The position numbers were made by a program, and so were the translations under genes. The notes beneath the pieces were generated by a model. It saw only the letters and a program-made list of their open reading frames with translations. It ran no database searches and was not told where the DNA came from. DNA of 64,000 nucleotides, taken from the NCBI RefSeq assembly GCF_000973105.1, contig NC_015844.1, positions 1,298,501-1,362,500 of the forward strand, written 5' to 3'. This DNA comes from Zobellia galactanivorans (GTDB lineage: Bacteria > Bacteroidota > Bacteroidia > Flavobacteriales > Flavobacteriaceae). This document shows, in pieces, positions 1 through 8,469 of this stretch. Every line of letters starts with the position of its first letter. The first letter of the stretch is position 1.

Positions 1-1
1 A

Positions 2-649
2 CCTATTGTAAACGGACTCGAGGAGAGTACCGTTCCCATAATTACCTCAAGGCAGCAAAAAACCATTATCACCTCTATTTGGGGCCTATTGCCCAAGAAA
101 TTCCAAGGCGATTGGGCCGTATTTCAAAAACACGTAAATACCCTTTCGGTACCTTGGACTTCCTTATACTCAAAACCGTGGTATGCCCAGACCGAAGAAA
201 CGGAAAGATGCCTTTTGATCGTAACGGGCTTTTTCACCACTTTCGTTCATGAAGGCGAACCCCTCTTTTTCCATATGGCCCAAGAATCGGGCAAACCCTT
301 TTGTCTTGCCGGAATTTGCAACGAACTCGAAGACGGCTTTGTCACCAGCGCCCTCATCACCCGAAAGGCCTACGGCTCATTTTCCGAAGTGCATAACATC
401 GATGATCAAATGCCGGTTTTGATACCGGATCATCAACGCAGGGAATGGCTGGAAGATAAGATATCGGTGAACGAAGTAGACCTATCGGCTACCCTCACGT
501 TGACCGCCGAAGCGGTTGCTGAAGATTATCTTTACGACATGCATTCCGATGCCTATGGCGACCTCCCCCATTTAAAGGAAGAAGATTTTCTGCCGACTTC
601 CCTAAGCGAGCTGTTGTACCAGAACAACATTTACCTAGACGAGAACTAA
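2..649 (+). CDS. SRAP (SOS response-associated peptidase)-like protein, 5' end cut by window, degenerate active site
   Basis: The frame is open to the first base of the window, so the N-terminus, including the catalytic Cys2 of the family, lies outside. The layout is that of the YedK/HMCES SRAP domain: WGLLPKKF near the start, then RCLLIVTGFF, then an LAGICNEL strand, then VHNIDDQMPVLI and WLED. SRAP proteins crosslink to abasic sites in single-stranded DNA using Cys2, an Asn, a Glu and a His. Here the usual GFYEW is GFFTTF, so the Glu is lost, and the usual IHDRMP is IDDQMP, so the His is lost. An Asn that could match the NARAE Asn remains in HVNTLS. I infer a diverged paralogue that may bind DNA or a protein without the normal chemistry. 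Family assignment is fairly sure; activity is doubtful. Confidence 0.75.
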   Translation, partial: PIVNGLEESTVPIITSRQQKTIITSIWGLLPKKFQGDWAVFQKHVNTLSVPWTSLYSKPWYAQTEETERCLLIVTGFFTTFVHEGEPLFFHMAQESGKPFCLAGICNELEDGFVTSALITRKAYGSFSEVHNIDDQMPVLIPDHQRREWLEDKISVNEVDLSATLTLTAEAVAEDYLYDMHSDAYGDLPHLKEEDFLPTSLSELLYQNNIYLDEN

Positions 650-723
650 GTCCTACCCCCTTGTATTTAAGCGTAGTACGCCCCACACCCTTGTTGTTTT
701 AAGGCAAAATCAAAATTTATAGT

Positions 724-756
724 GTCAACCCGAACGGTGACTATCCCCCATCTTTG
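724..756 (+). promoter_or_regulatory. Putative stress-type promoter of the DUF1328 gene (GTCAAC-N19-CATCTTTG)
   Basis: GTCAAC lies at 724-729 and CATCTTTG at 749-756, with 19 bases between. The second box differs by one base from the Bacteroidota -7 consensus TAnnTTTG, and 19 bases is the usual spacing. The upstream box is GTCAA rather than the usual TTTG. The same arrangement is seen at 21148-21180 and, more weakly, at 7726-7758 (minus) and 7846-7878. A transcript would start near 763, about 50 bases before the gene. Confidence 0.45.
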
Positions 757-813
757 TATCATAGAAGTCGGATAAGTACGACACTAAGAATTACTAATCT
801 AAAACCACATATT

Positions 814-975
814 ATGTTACGCTGGACAGTCACTTTTGTAATACTGGCAATCATTGCCGCTATATTCGGATTTGGAGGAATCGCAGCTGGAGCTGCAAGC
901 ATCGCCAAAGTCTTGTTCTTTATTTTTCTCATCCTTTTCGTGATCTCTTTGTTCACTGGAAAGAAGACCGTATAA
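814..975 (+). CDS. DUF1328 family small membrane protein (YtjA-like)
   Basis: This is a 53-residue protein that is almost entirely hydrophobic, with two transmembrane segments (about residues 3-20 and 30-48) and a short basic tail, GKKTV. Order, length and glycine-rich turn ([14 protein letters not shown]) match DUF1328/YtjA, small inner-membrane proteins often found near stress genes and of unknown mechanism. I chose the ATG at 814 because the longer frame from 754 begins with TTG and adds a non-hydrophobic leader overlapping the promoter. It sits 28 bases before the lipoprotein gene and probably shares a transcript with it, ending at the terminator near 1250. Confidence 0.8.
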   Translation: MLRWTVTFVILAIIAAIFGFGGIAAGAASIAKVLFFIFLILFVISLFTGKKTV

Positions 976-1003
976 CCTATATTAATCTATAAAATCGAAA
1001 CAT

Positions 1004-1195
1004 ATGAAACGTACACTATATATCATGCTAATGATCATAATGACCACATCTTTCACTACCCTGACAAGTTGCAGGGAAGAGCATAAAGATACCGGTGATA
1101 AGATAGAGGATGCCATTGACGATACAGGAGATGCCATTGAAGAAGGCGCCGAAGATGTTGAAGACGGTATCGAAGATGCTGTAGACGACAATTAG
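1004..1195 (+). CDS. Small acidic lipoprotein
   Basis: The 63-residue protein has a basic start (MKRT), a hydrophobic stretch and a lipobox, LTSC, with the lipidated cysteine at residue 23. The mature part is only about 40 residues and is a run of short acidic repeats of the type D-x-I-E-D-A-I-D-D-T-G, with spacing that suggests an amphipathic helix. It recalls entericidin-like small lipoproteins, but the similarity is in composition rather than in a defined motif. It follows the DUF1328 gene closely, is followed directly by a strong terminator, and so probably belongs to the same stress-type operon. The precise function is unknown. Confidence 0.7.
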   Translation: MKRTLYIMLMIIMTTSFTTLTSCREEHKDTGDKIEDAIDDTGDAIEEGAEDVEDGIEDAVDDN

Positions 1196-1216
1196 AATAA
1201 GTTTGGTTGGTTGTTA

Positions 1217-1256
1217 AAGCGGGAGCTCTCCCTTGGGGAGGCTCCCGCTTTTTTTT
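1217..1256 (+). terminator. Rho-independent terminator of the DUF1328-lipoprotein operon
   Basis: AAGCGGGAGC (1217-1226) pairs perfectly with GCTCCCGCTT (1241-1250), with a 14-base loop and then a run of T. It lies 22 bases after the lipoprotein stop codon. Confidence 0.9.
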
Positions 1257-1465
1257 GGGTCTTGCCCAAATAGTATTTCCGAGGATCATTTAACCGACAC
1301 CTATATTATCACAGTCGACAAGGGCTCCGAAAAACTAAGTGAATACAACGGTAATCAAAAAAATCTTCAATTTGCACTTTTCCTTCCCATCGAAAATTAA
1401 ATAGCTTAATTTTTAAAATAAAGTACATATCTTTCCTATTCATAAAATTCATTGACCGTTACCCT

Positions 1466-2029
1466 ATGACTCTCTTTGTGAAATATGATTTTAACCTGGC
1501 ATGCAAGACACTTTTAAAGGAACATCTTGATGCTTTTGGTATTTCATACACCTTGGGCAGTCTGGGGGAAGTCCATATAAAAGGGAAGCTTCCCGAAGAA
1601 CAAAGACAAGCGCTCGCCAGTTCGTTAAAGCGATATGGAATTGAAATCTTAGACGACCAAAAGATTACCTTGGTGGAACGGATCAAAAATGCCATTGACG
1701 AACTCTTAAAGGACGAAAAGCTAAAATCCGTCAAAGTATCCTCGTATTTGGCCGACACCTTAAATTATTCCTATGCCCATCTCTCCTCCATTTTTTCGGA
1801 GAGTACCTATACTTCCATTGAAAATTACATTATTTTGCGCAAAGTAGACCTCGCCAAGGAACTGATCTGTAATACGGACCTGACCCTTACGGAAATTGCC
1901 TTTCAATTGAATTATAGCAGTGTGGCCCATTTATCTGGGCAGTTTAAAAAGACCACCGGCCTTACCCCTAGCACATTTCAAAGGATTATGGCGAAAAAGA
2001 CGAATTATACGACCCCTTCGGGAACTTAA
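1466..2029 (+). CDS. AraC family transcriptional regulator (short form)
   Basis: The 187-residue protein has a C-terminal AraC-type double helix-turn-helix (about 85-180): the first helix pair includes VSSYLADTLNYSYAHLSSIF, the second has the typical LTEIAFQLNYSSVAHLSGQF followed by KKTTGLTPSTFQR. The first 70 residues alternate strands and helices (VKYDF, then LKEHLDAFGI, then GEVHIKG) and look like a small ferredoxin-like fold rather than an AraC cupin. This build is common in Bacteroidota. It is followed 9 bases later by a receiver-domain gene and then by a histidine kinase, so the three probably form one signalling unit. The ligand and targets cannot be read from the sequence. Confidence 0.85.
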   Translation: MTLFVKYDFNLACKTLLKEHLDAFGISYTLGSLGEVHIKGKLPEEQRQALASSLKRYGIEILDDQKITLVERIKNAIDELLKDEKLKSVKVSSYLADTLNYSYAHLSSIFSESTYTSIENYIILRKVDLAKELICNTDLTLTEIAFQLNYSSVAHLSGQFKKTTGLTPSTFQRIMAKKTNYTTPSGT

Positions 2030-2038
2030 ATTTTACTC

Positions 2039-2485
2039 ATGAGCAACAAACTGTTAAACATTGTACTTGCCGATGATGATGAAGATGATAGAATGCTTTT
2101 CAGTGAAGCCATTGAAGAAATCGCTATCAAGACCCAATTGACCTGCTTCAAGCACGGACAGGAATTGATGGAGCATTTGAACACGCCCAATATCGCATTG
2201 CCCAACCTCATCTTCCTTGACCTCAACATGCCTATCAAAAACGGCATGCAATGCCTTAAGGAAATCAAAAGCAATCCGGCCTTGCGAGACCTTTGCATTG
2301 CCATATATTCAACTTCTTCCTCTGAAAAAGATATCGAGGAAACCTTTTTAAATGGGGCAAATATTTATCTGAATAAGCCCAACAACTTTGTTAAATTGCA
2401 AGATTCGGTTGAACGTATATTGCAGCTTAATTGGCAGTACCATACGTCAAACCTAAACAAAGATACTTTTCTGTTCCGCATATAG
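2039..2485 (+). CDS. Response regulator, stand-alone receiver domain (Rcp1-like)
   Basis: A single CheY-like receiver of 148 residues with no output domain. The acidic pocket is in ADDDEDDR (residues 11-18), the phospho-acceptor is Asp61 in FLDLNMP, a Ser/Thr switch lies in YSTSSS (91-96) and the conserved lysine is Lys114 in NKPNN. The DLNMPIKNG sequence after the acceptor is typical of Rcp1-like receivers, which pair with large PAS or phytochrome-type kinases. The stop codon is followed only 5 bases later by the ATG of the four-PAS kinase, so that kinase is the likely partner. With no output domain it would act through protein contact or as a phosphate relay. Confidence 0.88.
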   Translation: MSNKLLNIVLADDDEDDRMLFSEAIEEIAIKTQLTCFKHGQELMEHLNTPNIALPNLIFLDLNMPIKNGMQCLKEIKSNPALRDLCIAIYSTSSSEKDIEETFLNGANIYLNKPNNFVKLQDSVERILQLNWQYHTSNLNKDTFLFRI

Positions 2486-2490
2486 ACTTT

Positions 2491-5490
2491 ATGGATTTCA
2501 AACGAATATATCAATCTTCAAAGACCTACATTGTATTACTGATTATCTCCTTCGCCATCATTTTATTTACGGCGAACATGGCCTATTATCAGATCATGCG
2601 TATGCAAGACCTTGCGGAAAAGGTGGCCCACACCCTTCAGGTGAACAATGCCATAAGTGAGCTCAGCGCCCATTATACCCAAGCCGAGTCTGAGGAGTTT
2701 AGAAAGCAGTTGAAAACCGTAGATACGAATGATGCCCTTTTCAATAGCTATAAGGAAGACGGCACCAAGATACTCGACACCCTAAGAAAATTGACCGCCA
2801 GCGATTCATCGCAGCAGATTAGGTTGGCCCCGATGCAATTGCTTCTAGATACGCTGTACGAAGACCTTTATAATTTGTCGAAAGAACCTACGGCAAATTC
2901 CGACACCCTGAGTTTGGAGGATGCCGAAAAATTGCAAAAGAACAACATCAACTTTACCCTTTATCGTATTCGGAACATCAAGAACCAAATGCTGGCCGAA
3001 GAGCGTTTGTCCATAAAGAATGCCCGAAGTGAATACGACACCAATAAATACCTGGCCCCGCTAACATCGCTCTTCTTGGCTTTCTTTGCTTTATTGGTCT
3101 TTGTCTTGGCCTTCTTTAAAATTTACCGGAACAAATTGCGCATTCGGAGGTCAGAAGGTTTTCTGCGTAGCGTTTTGGCCACCACCGATAACATCGTCAA
3201 TTATTACGAACCCATATTCGATACCCAGAAAAAAATAATCGATTTTAAGATCAGCTTTGCCAACGAATGCAACCGCGACTACCTAGGGCTCGACCCAGAT
3301 GAAATCATAGGCGAGCGCATTTCAAAGGTTTTTCCGTTTCTAATGTTGGACGGCGAATTCGAAAAACTGGTAACCTGTTACACCGAGAAAAAAAAGATAA
3401 CGCTCGACAGACAAATTTTGGGCCCTAACCAACGACTATGGTTTAAATCGATCATTACCCCATTGGCCGATGGCATTATGGTTACCGCACGCAATTCAAC
3501 CGCCGAAGAAAAAGCAAAGGAAGAGCAGTTACTGCTCAACCAACAGCTGGAAGAACAAAACCTAGAGTTGTTGGATCACCGGGCCTTTCTCAACAATATC
3601 TTTAAAAGCATCTCCCATGTGGTCATGAACTTTGAATCGGTAAGGGATGGTTCCGGCGCCATAATCGATTTTAAAATACTGTTCATCAACGATAAGATTA
3701 CCCCGATTACGGGAGACCTGCCCCAGGAAATCATCAACAAGAACATTTCGAGCGTCTTCCCTACCATATTTGAAACGGAAATCTTCGGCTATCTAAAAGA
3801 GGTAGTCAACTCGGGAAAACCTACTTCCTACGAAGTACCCTATGAGGTAGACGGAAAGACCAAATGGTTCAGTGCCCGGGCCATTAAACTAGGCGATGGC
3901 ATTACGCTTACCACCCGGGAGATTACCGAAGAAAAGGAAAAGACCGACGAACTGCTGCACCTGAACACACAGTTAGAGACCCAGAATTCCATTTTTATCG
4001 ATGCGGAAAACGTTGCCAATATCGGTAGTTACATTTGGTATCTCGATAACGGTGAAGCTACCATATCCGACAACTTCTATCGCATTTTGGGCTATGAGCC
4101 CAATGCCTTTAAAATCAACTACGACAGCTACCGTAGGTTTGTTCATCCCGATGACCGCGAGATGTACGACCAATTGGGCAAGGAAACCTCGGAACACGGC
4201 CAATCACAGGTAAACGGCTACCGCATCATCACCAAGCAGGGCGATATAAAACATATTGAACTGAACGGGCGTAGTATGATCCGAAACGGAAGAAAAGCCT
4301 CGGTGGGGGTCGTTCTCGACGTAACCGAAGAAAAAGAAAAAACAAATCGGGTGGCGGCGCTCAACCAAGAACTCTCCATTCAGAACTCCATACTTACCGA
4401 TGCCGAGCGCATTGCCAAAATTGGAAGTTTTATATGGCACGTAGGTACCGATGAAATTGAAATCTCCGATAACTTTTATCGTATGATAGGTTTTGAGCCC
4501 AAAGGTTTTAAATCGTCATTAAAGGCGTTTCGTAAGTTCATCCATCCCGAAGATGTAAAGATGTTCGACGAAAACATCGAAAATTCAACAAAGGAACTAA
4601 AGGTCAAGGAACACCGGTACCGTATTATCACCACCGAGGGAGAAGTAAAACATTTTGAAGTCAACGGACAATTAATCGAGAAAAACAATACGTCGGTCAT
4701 GCTAGGGGTGGCCCAAGATATTACCCAAAACATCGCGGCCGAAGAAAAACTACGGGCGAGCAACCTACAATTACAACATTCCAATGCCGAACTGGAATCG
4801 TTCAACCGGGTAGCCAGCCACGACCTTCAGGAGCCCTTGCGAAAGACACAGATGTTCATATCGCGCCTAGAGAGCACCGAGGCCGAAAACCTATCAGAAA
4901 AGGGACGCATTTACTTTCAAAAAGTTGTCAATGCCGCCTCGCGTATGCAATCGCTCGTATTGAACCTGCTCACCTACTCCCGCATCGATTCAAAACATGA
5001 GGATTTCGACCTCATCGACCTTAACGAAGTGCTGAAAAAAGTAAAAGAAGACCTTTCCTCCAATATCACCGATACCGGCGCCCTGATCAAGAGCGAAGAC
5101 CTCCCCTCCATAAAAGGGGTGTCGTACCAGTTGGAACAACTCTTCAACAACCTCATCTCAAATGCCCTTAAATATAGGGCCGTCGAGGCGGTCCCCACTA
5201 TTACCATTCAGGCCGAAAAAGTACATTCCAAACAAATTCCCGAGAATTTCTTTAAGACGGCCAACACCTATTATAAGATTACCGTAATCGACAACGGTAT
5301 CGGCTTCTCTTCCGAACACGCTGAAAAAATATTCGAAGTATTTCAGCGACTCCACCAAAAATCGGAATATTCGGGTACGGGAATCGGACTCGCCATTTGT
5401 AAAAAGATTATTGAAAATCACCATGGCTTTATCTATGCCACTAGTGAACTAGGAAAAGGTTCCGCCTTTATTTTTTACCTTCCGGCCTAA
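2491..5490 (+). CDS. Membrane sensor histidine kinase with CHASE3-like sensor and four PAS domains
   Basis: I take the ATG at 2491, directly after the receiver stop, rather than the overlapping TTG at 2431; this gives 999 residues. A transmembrane helix at about 11-33 and another at about 188-210 enclose a helical extracytoplasmic region like CHASE3. PAS domains follow at roughly 220-340, 365-485, 510-620 and 643-750; the last two share the ISDNFYR motif and look duplicated. The dimerisation helix has His777 in VASHDLQEPLRK. The ATPase has an N box (NNLISNALKY), G1 (DNGIGF) and G2 (GTGIGLAICKK). It lacks a fused receiver, so the gene just upstream probably provides it. The signal is unknown; PAS domains may bind small molecules or haem. 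Confidence 0.9.
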   Translation: MDFKRIYQSSKTYIVLLIISFAIILFTANMAYYQIMRMQDLAEKVAHTLQVNNAISELSAHYTQAESEEFRKQLKTVDTNDALFNSYKEDGTKILDTLRKLTASDSSQQIRLAPMQLLLDTLYEDLYNLSKEPTANSDTLSLEDAEKLQKNNINFTLYRIRNIKNQMLAEERLSIKNARSEYDTNKYLAPLTSLFLAFFALLVFVLAFFKIYRNKLRIRRSEGFLRSVLATTDNIVNYYEPIFDTQKKIIDFKISFANECNRDYLGLDPDEIIGERISKVFPFLMLDGEFEKLVTCYTEKKKITLDRQILGPNQRLWFKSIITPLADGIMVTARNSTAEEKAKEEQLLLNQQLEEQNLELLDHRAFLNNIFKSISHVVMNFESVRDGSGAIIDFKILFINDKITPITGDLPQEIINKNISSVFPTIFETEIFGYLKEVVNSGKPTSYEVPYEVDGKTKWFSARAIKLGDGITLTTREITEEKEKTDELLHLNTQLETQNSIFIDAENVANIGSYIWYLDNGEATISDNFYRILGYEPNAFKINYDSYRRFVHPDDREMYDQLGKETSEHGQSQVNGYRIITKQGDIKHIELNGRSMIRNGRKASVGVVLDVTEEKEKTNRVAALNQELSIQNSILTDAERIAKIGSFIWHVGTDEIEISDNFYRMIGFEPKGFKSSLKAFRKFIHPEDVKMFDENIENSTKELKVKEHRYRIITTEGEVKHFEVNGQLIEKNNTSVMLGVAQDITQNIAAEEKLRASNLQLQHSNAELESFNRVASHDLQEPLRKTQMFISRLESTEAENLSEKGRIYFQKVVNAASRMQSLVLNLLTYSRIDSKHEDFDLIDLNEVLKKVKEDLSSNITDTGALIKSEDLPSIKGVSYQLEQLFNNLISNALKYRAVEAVPTITIQAEKVHSKQIPENFFKTANTYYKITVIDNGIGFSSEHAEKIFEVFQRLHQKSEYSGTGIGLAICKKIIENHHGFIYATSELGKGSAFIFYLPA

Positions 5491-5630
5491 CCCGTAAGCT
5501 CCCATTTTTTGTTTTCCACCCCGGCCTACATATCTCCTTACTTGACTTAAAACCGAGTAAGGACGACACTCCCTACCCTTCGTTTTAGACCATTTTAACG
5601 CATTTTTTGACCAAAACCCACAATTGTATA

Positions 5631-5650
5631 ACACAATGCAGTAATTGTGT
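5631..5650. promoter_or_regulatory. Possible operator: inverted repeat ACACAAT-N6-ATTGTGT
   Basis: A perfect 7-base inverted repeat with a 6-base spacer lies between the kinase gene and a short reading frame that precedes the second AraC gene. A third half-site, CACAATT, is found at 5619-5625. A -7-like box GATATTTG is at 5675-5682. This may be a binding site for the nearby AraC regulator, but no footprint or comparison supports that here. Confidence 0.3.
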
Positions 5651-5710
5651 AAGAGGCTAGGCTCCCTCTCATCCGATATTTGTAACAGTTAAACAATTGA
5701 ACTGGTCCTT

Positions 5711-5854
5711 ATGAAAAATTTAATGGAAAAAGTATCCGAACAACTGGCCAAAGTAGGCCGCGTACGATCGATTCATGAGTTCTCCGCTAATGGAGCAACA
5801 TCCGACCATTTCAATATGGGGGCATCCCGAACGGAACAACACCCCCAAGGATAA
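5711..5854 (+). CDS. Small hypothetical protein (47 residues) upstream of an AraC gene
   Basis: An ATG frame codes for 47 residues starting MKNLMEKVSEQLAKVGRVR; the first half could form a basic amphipathic helix, and the second half is rich in small polar residues. It ends 44 bases before the AraC start and lies downstream of a possible operator and a -7-like box. No family is recognised. It could be a leader peptide, a small regulator, or chance. The only support is position, a sensible start and spacing to the next gene. Confidence 0.35.
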   Translation: MKNLMEKVSEQLAKVGRVRSIHEFSANGATSDHFNMGASRTEQHPQG

Positions 5855-5898
5855 TCAATTTCAACCAAAAGAAATTAACAACCTTAAAAAAGAACACT

Positions 5899-6927
5899 AT
5901 GACAACTATCACCTTATCATCCGCAGCTATTAAAAATATGTTCGAACAACTTCACCACAACTTTGGGGGGTCGCTTTCGGTAAACGTAAAAGAACATATC
6001 CTAACCCTTGACAATGAGCTAGGACGAGGACACATTAGGGGAATTACCTTTAAAGGAGGAATTTCTTACCTAGAATTCGATATGGAATTTTCGGAAGACG
6101 TAACCTTAAGAACCGGCACGGACAAGAACGCCCCTATATGCTTTGCTTACTGCTCCGAAGGACGTATCGAGCACAGTTTTAACAACGAGAGCGAAAGACA
6201 TACCTTGGAGAATTTCCAAACCGGAATATTGACCAATGAGAGCAATGCCGTAAATACCTTATACTTTAGAAAGGATGTTCGGGTCAACACCTCATTGATC
6301 GTTGTTAAGACCGTTGGGGCCGAACAGACCGAAAAACGAAACGGATTGAACTATAGGCTTCAAGAACGTATCTTAAAGGGAAAGACCGCAGAGAACACCA
6401 TCTATATCGGTTCGTACAACCTAAAGATTGCCGATCAAATCAAACAATTGAAGGCCATTAAGCAACAGGGCATCGTGCGCAGCCTTCTTATAGAGGGATT
6501 GGTACATATGATTTTGGCCCTAGAGGTTCAACAACACACGGACGACCTTAAGAACCAAGAGAACCAGACCGGAAGCCTGAACACCAGGGAAATGGAATCG
6601 GTGAGGGAGATTTCCAGTTTTGTACACAACTATCCCGAGAGACAACTGTCCATTGCAGAGCTTTGTCGTAAATCAGGACTCTCACCTTGTAAATTGCAAG
6701 AAGGTTTTAAACTCATGCACGGTACTACGGTAACCGACTACATCCGCGAGGTACGGATCATAAAAGCCGAAGAGCTGATCAAAAACACCGACCTCAACAT
6801 TTCAGAGGTGGTCTATAGCATTGGTTTTACCAGCCGTAGCTACTTCTCTAAAATTTTCAGGAACAAATACAACTGTAGCCCTAAACAATACAAAGACAAG
6901 CAAAACATGATGGCCGTATCGGCATAA
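5899..6927 (+). CDS. AraC family transcriptional regulator
   Basis: A 342-residue protein whose last 100 residues form the AraC DNA-binding domain: LSIAELCRKSGLSPCKLQEGF is the first helix-turn-helix, and LNISEVVYSIGFTSRSYFSK the second, ending with FRNKYNCSPKQYK. The first 230 residues are a sensing region with beta-strands (GGISYLEFDMEF, ICFAYCSEG) followed by helices. The overall build matches the large AraC regulators of Flavobacteria, related to PchR-like siderophore regulators, but I see no residue that fixes the ligand. It is a single-gene unit ending in a clear terminator. A short unknown frame lies just upstream. Confidence 0.87.
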   Translation: MTTITLSSAAIKNMFEQLHHNFGGSLSVNVKEHILTLDNELGRGHIRGITFKGGISYLEFDMEFSEDVTLRTGTDKNAPICFAYCSEGRIEHSFNNESERHTLENFQTGILTNESNAVNTLYFRKDVRVNTSLIVVKTVGAEQTEKRNGLNYRLQERILKGKTAENTIYIGSYNLKIADQIKQLKAIKQQGIVRSLLIEGLVHMILALEVQQHTDDLKNQENQTGSLNTREMESVREISSFVHNYPERQLSIAELCRKSGLSPCKLQEGFKLMHGTTVTDYIREVRIIKAEELIKNTDLNISEVVYSIGFTSRSYFSKIFRNKYNCSPKQYKDKQNMMAVSA

Positions 6928-6960
6928 TAAATTCGCTTATATAGTTTGGTTGTTGATAAG

Positions 6961-6988
6961 AACCGGCACATAACGTGCCGGTTTTTTT
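6961..6988 (+). terminator. Rho-independent terminator after the AraC gene
   Basis: AACCGGCAC (6961-6969) pairs with GTGCCGGTT (6975-6983) around a 5-base loop, followed by a run of T. It stands 34 bases after the stop codon. Confidence 0.9.
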
Positions 6989-7192
6989 ATGCATAACAAC
7001 CCTAGGCTCACTTTAGGCAATGGGAAACTTAAGGTAATACTCCCTTATATCAAGAGGTGTGCCCCAAAGGAAGATAGATAAAGTGAAATATAGCCGTATA
7101 ACGATGTGATGCCCTCTTTCGGGGGCCATGCCACACGGCCTATTATCAAAATAGATTCACAGAATTAAAAATGGGGATGGCCAAGAAATGGA

Positions 7193-7684
7193 CTAAGCGT
7201 CGTTTATGGCCTTTTTGTTGAGTCGGGTTTCGGCCAGTTTCTCTAAAACGTTATCGGCATCGTACTCTTCGTTCAAGGTTTCTTGCAAGGTCTTTGCGAT
7301 TTGTCGGTAGCCCAATTCCTTGGCGAAGCGCACCACGGTACCATAACCGGAAATCTCATAGTGCTGTACCCTTTGGATTTCCGCGATCAAGCCAACGTCC
7401 ATGAGCTCATCGCCCTCGGCCTGCCCAATAAACTGTTTCGTTTCCTTGATCAGTCCTTTCATCGCCTGGCACGTTTCACCACTTGGCGTAATGTTCAATT
7501 CGCGGCAAATATTTTCAATTCTGCTCTTTTGCTCCTTGGTTTCCTCCAAATGGTTTTCGAAAGCCTGCTTCAACCGCTTGTCATTAGCGTGTTCCACTAT
7601 ATCGGGAAGTGCCGCCAACAATTGGATTTCGGCACTGTACAAATCTTTAAGTTTATGCTCGAATAAGTCGTTCAACGTCTTCAT
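7193..7684 (-). CDS. DUF892 ferritin-like protein (YciF/YciE family)
   Basis: The 163-residue all-helical protein begins MKTLNDLFEHKLKDLYSAE, the typical opening of DUF892/YciF, a four-helix bundle related to ferritins. Metal-binding-type Glu and His residues are in place: YSAEIQ, NHLEETKEQ, QHYEISGYG and LNEEYDAD. Family members are strongly stress-induced, but their chemistry is not settled. It is divergent from Dps; the 216-base gap holds promoters for both with the same GTCAA-type box. The pairing of two ferritin-like proteins suggests a role in iron or oxidative stress. A single-gene transcript is likely. Confidence 0.9.
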   Translation of the reverse strand: MKTLNDLFEHKLKDLYSAEIQLLAALPDIVEHANDKRLKQAFENHLEETKEQKSRIENICRELNITPSGETCQAMKGLIKETKQFIGQAEGDELMDVGLIAEIQRVQHYEISGYGTVVRFAKELGYRQIAKTLQETLNEEYDADNVLEKLAETRLNKKAINDA

Positions 7685-7725
7685 ATTCCTTCTCTTTTCA
7701 AATTAATACTACTTATTTGCAAGCC

Positions 7726-7758
7726 TAAAAATAAGCAAGGTAGCCATAGAAAATTGAC
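7726..7758 (-). promoter_or_regulatory. Putative stress-type promoter of the DUF892 gene (GTCAAT-N19-TATTTTTA)
   Basis: Read on the minus strand, GTCAAT (7758-7753) is followed after exactly 19 bases by TATTTTTA (7733-7726), one base from TAnnTTTG. The predicted start lies about 35 bases ahead of the DUF892 gene. It shares the upstream box and spacing with the promoters at 724 and 21148. Confidence 0.4.
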
Positions 7759-7845
7759 CTGATTAAAGAAAAAAGTGCTGTAATACAACCAGGTCACCCC
7801 GTTCCTATTCCCTACTTTTTTAGGGATAAAGAATATATTTTTCAG

Positions 7846-7878
7846 GTCAACAAATACCTCATTTCCATAGTACATTGC
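7846..7878 (+). promoter_or_regulatory. Putative stress-type promoter of the Dps gene (GTCAAC-N19-TACATTGC)
   Basis: GTCAAC at 7846-7851 is followed after 19 bases by TACATTGC. The second box is a weak match to TAnnTTTG, but the upstream box and spacing equal those of the three other sites, and the distance to the gene (22 bases) fits a short leader. Confidence 0.35.
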
Positions 7879-7900
7879 CTATGAACCTAAAAACAACATC

Positions 7901-8401
7901 ATGGAAGTTAAAGAAGCACAAAAAGCCGAAATAGGTATAAAAAAATCAAACCGTGAGGCTGTAGTCAAAATGCTCCGTCAGTTATTGGCCGATGAATTTT
8001 TACTCTATACCAAGACCCGCAATGCCCACTGGAACGTTGAGGGCATAGATTTTCACACCAAGCACGTATTCTTTGAAGAAGAGTACGGAAAACTGGAAAC
8101 CTTTATAGACGAGGTAGCCGAGCGTATCCGCATGCTAGGGTTTTATTCCCCGGGCACATTAAAAGAATTTTTAGAGTTGTCAAATTTAGATGAGAACAAG
8201 CCCGACCAAACCGACAGCGCCAGCTTTATGACCGTATTGCTGAAAGACCACGACAAGGTCATCAAATTCATCAGGGAAAGTATTGGCGATAATGCCGAGG
8301 CCCATAACGACGAAGGTACCGCGGATTTCATTACAGGAATCCTTCAGGCCCACGAACAAATGGCTTGGATGCTAAGGGCCTCCTTAAAACAGTTCGATTA
8401 A
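7901..8401 (+). CDS. dps: Dps family ferroxidase / DNA-protecting protein
   Basis: The 166-residue protein has the Dps ferroxidase site with exact family spacing: His43 (NAHWNV), His55 (FHTKHVFF), Asp70 and Glu74 (DEVAER); the gaps of 12, 15 and 4 residues equal those in known Dps proteins. Such proteins form 12-subunit shells that oxidise Fe(II), often with hydrogen peroxide, and store the iron, protecting DNA. The N-terminal tail is short with several lysines, so DNA binding by the tail is possible but not certain. It is divergent from DUF892 and ends in a terminator shared with the convergent BLUF gene. Confidence 0.95.
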   Translation: MEVKEAQKAEIGIKKSNREAVVKMLRQLLADEFLLYTKTRNAHWNVEGIDFHTKHVFFEEEYGKLETFIDEVAERIRMLGFYSPGTLKEFLELSNLDENKPDQTDSASFMTVLLKDHDKVIKFIRESIGDNAEAHNDEGTADFITGILQAHEQMAWMLRASLKQFD

Positions 8402-8424
8402 AACCGATCAATCAACAAACAAAG

Positions 8425-8449
8425 AACGGCGATAATATCGCCGTTTTTT
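8425..8449. terminator. Terminator between convergent Dps and BLUF genes
   Basis: AACGGCGAT (8425-8433) and ATCGCCGTT (8437-8445) form a perfect 9-bp stem with a 3-base loop, followed by T residues on the plus strand. It stops transcription from Dps; the near-symmetric flanks may also help on the other strand. Confidence 0.88.
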
Positions 8450-8469
8450 ATGTTTTTACAACCCATACC

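Noticed and set aside
754-813. Longer DUF1328 frame starting at TTG
   Set aside because: It overlaps the predicted promoter and adds residues not found in the family; the ATG at 814 gives the usual length.
2431-2490. Longer kinase frame overlapping the receiver gene
   Set aside because: It starts with TTG inside the receiver gene; the ATG at 2491 directly follows the receiver stop and begins a normal membrane-anchor N-terminus.
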